Shown here: positions 60,851 to 64,000 of the stretch, piece by piece | Layout of the letters: every line of letters begins with the position of its first letter | Position numbering within the stretch: the stretch's first letter is position 1 | DNA from: Salinimicrobium sediminis | Lineage (GTDB): Bacteria > Bacteroidota > Bacteroidia > Flavobacteriales > Flavobacteriaceae | Assembly (NCBI RefSeq): GCF_900215295.1 | Contig: NZ_OCMF01000004.1 | Span: 124,001 to 188,000, forward strand | DNA: 64,000 nt | Direction: 5' to 3' | The notes under the pieces: model-generated | Seen by the model: only the letters and a program-made list of their open reading frames with translations | Databases searched by the model: none | Told to the model about the DNA's origin: nothing | Made by a program: the position numbers and the translations under genes

Positions 60851-61664
60851 GGAAATCGAAACTCAAAATATAAAGTTGTCCATTCAGGTTAGCCTGAATG
60901 GACTTTCTTTTTGCGCTCTATCCCGGGAAGAAAAGAGGATCGTATTTTTTAAAGATCTGCTCTTCCCGCGGAAGCTTAATCCGCAGCAGGTGCTTCAACA
61001 GATCGAAAAGATCTATGACGAAGAAGCCTTTTTAAAGGAGCAACAGGCAGAGGTTATCGTCTTATTTTCCAATGAACTTTACAGTCTTGTGCCTCAAGTT
61101 TATTTTAACGAAGAGAACGCTTCAGAATACCTTAAATACAACACCAGGATCCTGGAGACAGATTATGTGGCGCAGGATGAACTGGCTGAAGGTAAAATGG
61201 TCAATGTTTATATTCCGTACACCAACATCAACAACTTCTTTTTTGACAGGTATGGAGAATTTGAATATAGACATACCGTAAGTGTCCTGGCAGAAGAATT
61301 CCTGATCCAGAACCGGTTCCAGACCGAAGGCACCCGGGTATACCTCAATTGTTTCCCGGGAGGTTATGACCTGCTGGTCTTCCAAAAAGGGCAATTATTA
61401 CTCGCTAATACTTTCAAATGTAGTACTAAGGAAGACTTTATCTACTACCTGTTGTTTACGGCTGAACAGCTGGACCTGGATCCTTCCCGTTTTGAATTGA
61501 TCCTGCTTGGAAGGATCAAAGAACATTCAGATTATTATGATATCGCCTACACCTATGTTAAGGAGATAAAATTCCTGAACACTTCTTTTGGATACATTTT
61601 TTCAACCAGTGAGGAGCCCCCAAAAGGCTATATGCATTATTCACTTTTTAAAGTTCTGGTATGA
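60834..61664 (+). CDS. DUF3822 family protein
   Basis: A 276-aa protein of the DUF3822 family found in Bacteroidota. Its fold is thought to be of the ASKHA (actin/hexokinase-like) type: an N-terminal beta-rich part with LSFCALSREE and a C-terminal part with LYFCPGGYDL-type LNCFPGGYDLLVF and ELILLGRIKEHS, the latter resembling the phosphate-2 region. Catalytic residues are not obvious. It overlaps rsmD by 4 bp. Confidence 0.78.
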   Translation: MVTPNKEIETQNIKLSIQVSLNGLSFCALSREEKRIVFFKDLLFPRKLNPQQVLQQIEKIYDEEAFLKEQQAEVIVLFSNELYSLVPQVYFNEENASEYLKYNTRILETDYVAQDELAEGKMVNVYIPYTNINNFFFDRYGEFEYRHTVSVLAEEFLIQNRFQTEGTRVYLNCFPGGYDLLVFQKGQLLLANTFKCSTKEDFIYYLLFTAEQLDLDPSRFELILLGRIKEHSDYYDIAYTYVKEIKFLNTSFGYIFSTSEEPPKGYMHYSLFKVLV

Positions 61665-62194
61665 GAATAGTTTCAGGAATACACAAAGGGAAAAGGATCA
61701 CAGCTCCCAAGAAACTTCCGGTAAGACCTACTACAGATTTTGCCAAGGAAGCCCTTTTCAACATCCTCAATAATCAATATCACTTTTCAGCATTAAAGGT
61801 AATCGACCTTTTTAGCGGCACAGGCAATATCGCCTATGAATTTGCCTCGCGGGGAGCGCAGGAGATCATAGCTGTTGATGCACATTTTGAATGCGTCAAG
61901 TTCATCAATAAAATTTCCGAGGAGATGAATATGCCCATTCGTACTGTCAAAAGTGACGCTTTTAAATTCCTGAATGCTACAGGAGAAACAGCACATATTA
62001 TTTTTGCCGATCCTCCATATAATTTTGAAGTAGATGTGCTTAAGGACCTGGCGGAAATTACCTTCTCCCGAAACCTGTTGGAAGACGGTGGCTCTTTGAT
62101 CATCGAACATTCCAAAAAGATCGACCTTTCTCACCTGCCACATTTTTCTGAAGTGAGGAAGTACGGAAATTCTGTTTTCAGTTTTTTTGTATAA
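61661..62194 (+). CDS. rsmD: 16S rRNA (guanine966-N2)-methyltransferase
   Basis: A 177-aa SAM-dependent methyltransferase. RIVSGIHKGKRI (2-13) is the family start, RPTTDFAKEALFNIL (25-39) binds rRNA, DLFSGTGNIAYEFASRGA (about 49-66) is the SAM loop, and FADPPYN (about 108-114) is the catalytic motif IV. It methylates G966 in helix 31 of 16S rRNA. It overlaps DUF3822 by 4 bp, and the STAS-like gene follows after 8 bp. Confidence 0.94.
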   Translation: MRIVSGIHKGKRITAPKKLPVRPTTDFAKEALFNILNNQYHFSALKVIDLFSGTGNIAYEFASRGAQEIIAVDAHFECVKFINKISEEMNMPIRTVKSDAFKFLNATGETAHIIFADPPYNFEVDVLKDLAEITFSRNLLEDGGSLIIEHSKKIDLSHLPHFSEVRKYGNSVFSFFV

Positions 62195-62202
62195 ATTAGA
62201 GG

Positions 62203-62601
62203 ATGGCAAGACCCCTTAAGACACTGGAACTGGAATTCACAGTCCTGGAATTCTTTGATAACTACGTCATCTCCCAGCCCCGGGAAGGAGAACTTCTTGC
62301 AGGCAAACAGGTTGCAGCCCTTGTAGAGGTTTGTTCTGATTTTTATGCTGAAAAGAACTTTGTCTATCTCTCTTACCGGGTCAACGATTACAATGTCAAT
62401 CCTACAATCTACCTTAATCTTAATGAAGTACGCAATCTTGCAGGAATAGGTGTGGTAAGCCGTAAACCCTCATCCTTGAATATGGCTAGTTTTGAAAAGA
62501 GATTTTGTAAAATACCCTATGAGATCTTTCTTGATCTTGATAAAGCCCTATTGTGGACACAAGAGGTAATAGAAGAAAAGAATAAAAAAGCAGACCTGTA
62601 A
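62203..62601 (+). CDS. STAS-like protein, 132 aa (paralogue of 32875-33276), overlaps rnpB
   Basis: A 132-aa cytoplasmic protein. YLSYRVNDYNVNP (about 56-68) matches YISHRVNSYAVNP in the protein at 32875, and both end with an amphipathic helix bearing a Trp. It closes the rsmD run. The last 14 bases, including the stop TAA (62599-62601), coincide with the 3' end of rnpB on the other strand, so the C-terminal Lys-rich residues are encoded by the rnpB terminator region. Function unknown. Confidence 0.65.
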   Translation: MARPLKTLELEFTVLEFFDNYVISQPREGELLAGKQVAALVEVCSDFYAEKNFVYLSYRVNDYNVNPTIYLNLNEVRNLAGIGVVSRKPSSLNMASFEKRFCKIPYEIFLDLDKALLWTQEVIEEKNKKADL

Positions 62602-62916
62602 GCCGGATTCTGTTCTCCAAAAGGAGCCCTTATCATTTATCTGAAACTTTTGTTACCAAAAGCCTTTAGCTGCCTACCCTCCGGCAACGGACGGGCAATC
62701 CTTAACAGCCGGTATACATGGCATTGCACCGCATAGAGTTTACCTGATTTCACTACAGCATTACCTGTACATCCTTTCTGTTGCACTGGTCCTGACCCTG
62801 ATTTGCATCAGTGCCGGTGGGTGTTACCCACTATGCTGCCCTATGGTGTCCGGACTTTCCTCCACCCCGCGCTCCCGATTGTAACGGGACGGGGCAGCGA
62901 TAAGGCGGTCTGCTTG
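62588..62916 (-). ncRNA. rnpB: RNase P RNA (bacterial class A)
   Basis: The catalytic RNA that trims tRNA 5' ends. On the minus strand the hallmark GGAGGAAAGTCCGGAC (CR-I region) lies at about 62848-62863, and the 3' block ACAGAATCCGGCTTA lies at 62599-62613. The outer helix P1 is closed by AAGCAGACC (near 62915) and GGTCTGCTT (near 62588), giving about 329 nt. The 3' arm runs into a T run (TTTTTTATT), which would act as terminator, inside the converging 132-aa gene. A perfect -7 box is just upstream. Ends are estimated from P1. Confidence 0.93.
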
Positions 62917-62919
62917 CTG

Positions 62920-62927
62920 CAAAGATA
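62920..62927 (-). promoter_or_regulatory. -7 promoter box of rnpB
   Basis: TATCTTTG on the minus strand matches TAnnTTTG exactly and ends 4-6 bases before the predicted 5' end. A palindrome copy (62934-62948) sits directly upstream. Confidence 0.6.
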
Positions 62928-63039
62928 CATTTATAATGCCATTTTTGAGAGGGGTAAAATCAAGGAAAATATCATGAGTGTCAACAGGTTTTTGTGGATA
63001 AAAACACCGGGAATTACTCCGGCATCGGTTTTGTATTTT

Positions 63040-63047
63040 TATATTTG
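63040..63047 (+). promoter_or_regulatory. -7 promoter box of dnaX
   Basis: TATATTTG matches TAnnTTTG exactly, 17 bp before the dnaX ATG. Between it and rnpB (62928-63039) I see only the palindrome copy and no gene. Confidence 0.55.
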
Positions 63048-63064
63048 TCTTCTAAAGCATTTCA

Positions 63065-64000
63065 ATGGAACATTTTGTAGTATCGGCGAGGAAATACCGC
63101 CCTCAAACTTTTAAAGACGTTGTGGGCCAGCAGGCTATCACGAACACGCTACTCAATGCCATTGAACATAATCACCTGGCCCAGGCCCTTCTTTTTACAG
63201 GTCCCAGAGGAGTTGGAAAGACCACCTGTGCCCGAATTCTGGCAAAAAAGATCAACCAGGACGGGGAACAGGATCCCAATGAAGATTTTGCTTTCAACAT
63301 CTTTGAACTTGATGCCGCCTCTAATAACTCGGTTGATGATATAAGGAACCTTATCGACCAGGTTCGTATCCCGCCACAGGTTGGAAAGTATAAGGTCTAT
63401 ATTATTGATGAGGTGCACATGTTGTCTCAGGCTGCTTTTAATGCATTTTTAAAGACCCTGGAAGAGCCGCCAAAGCATGCGATCTTCATTCTTGCGACTA
63501 CAGAGAAGCATAAGATCATCCCAACTATTCTTTCACGTTGCCAGATCTTCGATTTCAAGAGAATCACGGTAAAGGATGCTAAGGAGTATCTTGGCTATAT
63601 AGCACAGCAGGAAGGTGTGGAAGCCGACGATGACGCCCTGCACATCATTGCTCAAAAGGCCGATGGTGCGATGAGGGACGCGCTTTCGATCTATGACAGG
63701 GTAGTAAGTTTTAGCGGAAAGAATCTTACAAGACAGGCAGTGACCGAAAATCTGAATGTACTTGATTATGATACCTATATCACTGCTACAGATCTCATCC
63801 TGAAAAATGATATTCCGCAGCTGCTTTTGCTGTTTAACGAGATCCTGTCTCACGGCTTTGACGGTCATCATTTTATAGCAGGACTAGCCTCCCACTTCAG
63901 GGACCTGCTGGTTTGTAAAGATCCCAAGACCATCAATCTTTTAGAAGTAGGCGATAACACCAAAGCCTTATATTACAAGCAGTCACAGCAAGCTTCTTCA
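63065..64000 (+). CDS. dnaX: DNA polymerase III gamma/tau subunit, N-terminal part
   Basis: The gene starts at 63065 and runs off the right edge; 312 residues are visible. It is an AAA+ clamp-loader ATPase: RKYRP-x-T-F (9-16), Walker A GPRGVGKT (46-53), Walker B VYIIDEVH (111-118), sensor 1 ATTE (144-147) and the SRC arginine finger (157-159). The zinc-binding Cys module normally found after Walker A is missing: between 55 and 85 only Cys55 remains. I think this is usual in flavobacteria and does not mean loss of function. The tau-specific C terminus lies outside the window. Confidence 0.94.
   Translation, partial: MEHFVVSARKYRPQTFKDVVGQQAITNTLLNAIEHNHLAQALLFTGPRGVGKTTCARILAKKINQDGEQDPNEDFAFNIFELDAASNNSVDDIRNLIDQVRIPPQVGKYKVYIIDEVHMLSQAAFNAFLKTLEEPPKHAIFILATTEKHKIIPTILSRCQIFDFKRITVKDAKEYLGYIAQQEGVEADDDALHIIAQKADGAMRDALSIYDRVVSFSGKNLTRQAVTENLNVLDYDTYITATDLILKNDIPQLLLLFNEILSHGFDGHHFIAGLASHFRDLLVCKDPKTINLLEVGDNTKALYYKQSQQASS

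Noticed and set aside
62803-63114. Plus-strand open frame of 103 codons across 62803-63114
   Set aside because: It covers the conserved rnpB sequence on the other strand and the dnaX start; no protein features.

Overview
The window is about 64 kb of chromosome from a member of the Bacteroidota, most likely a marine flavobacterium (Flavobacteriaceae, roughly 40% GC). The evidence is the gene content: OMP beta-barrel receptor with a carboxypeptidase-like N-terminal domain, CcsBA cytochrome c biogenesis fusion, CarboxypepD-type exporter signals, azurin lipoprotein, Kdo enzymes, a UbiA prenyltransferase of the geranylgeranylglycerol-phosphate type. Many intergenic regions also carry the Bacteroidota -7 promoter box TAnnTTTG, and Shine-Dalgarno sequences are mostly absent. 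I see no tRNA, rRNA, CRISPR array, prophage or insertion sequence. The only structural RNA gene recognised is rnpB (RNase P RNA).

Layout. 1-5.4 kb: start of a P-type ATPase, a 141-aa helical protein, a PfkB kinase fused to a trehalose-phosphatase domain, and an MCE lipid transport operon (MlaE-MlaF-MlaD type). 5.4-6.4 kb: azurin lipoprotein and a small zinc-ribbon protein. 6.6-14.6 kb: a stress island with a receiver-Crp/Fnr fusion regulator, Hsp20, an operon of three double-Usp proteins plus an ATP-cone nuclease and a beta-CASP RNase, and a tandem pair of related helical proteins. 14.6-27.7 kb: SRAP, a HipA-like/DUF3037 pair, WrbA, an alpha-oxoamine synthase and a cysteine-synthase-like enzyme (possible sulfonolipid genes), oligopeptidase B, YbaB, threonine aldolase, a large zinc protease, and prfB with its programmed frameshift. 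27.8-44.3 kb: outer-membrane receptor, fumarase, histidine ammonia-lyase, Nnr, GcvT, YebC, CDF transporter, NYN protein, pirin, a His-repeat lipoprotein and a PQQ-type sugar dehydrogenase. 44.4-56.8 kb: CcsBA, then a run DUF2520-KdsC-SMR-UbiA-Maf-MscS, a PIG-L deacetylase, a 35-aa membrane peptide, a sodium symporter and an oxidoreductase. 56.9-64 kb: DUF2911 protein, KdsB, a RecD-like helicase, a four-gene run ending in RsmD and an STAS-like protein, rnpB, and the start of dnaX.

The most interesting part is the 6.6-14.6 kb island. Three promoters in it (hsp20, the usp operon, the helical pair) each carry a near-identical element, TGACAT followed by three bases and TCA, centred 28.5-29.5 bp upstream of a -7-like box. 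That is the TGA-N6-TCA pattern and class-II spacing of Crp/Fnr sites. The regulator encoded beside them has the E-x3-R recognition helix known to read TGA half-sites, but has an N-terminal receiver domain and no visible iron-sulfur cysteines. A fourth, looser site sits before the 141-aa/P-type ATPase operon. I infer a phosphorylation-controlled stress or low-oxygen regulon that includes two nucleases of unknown target.
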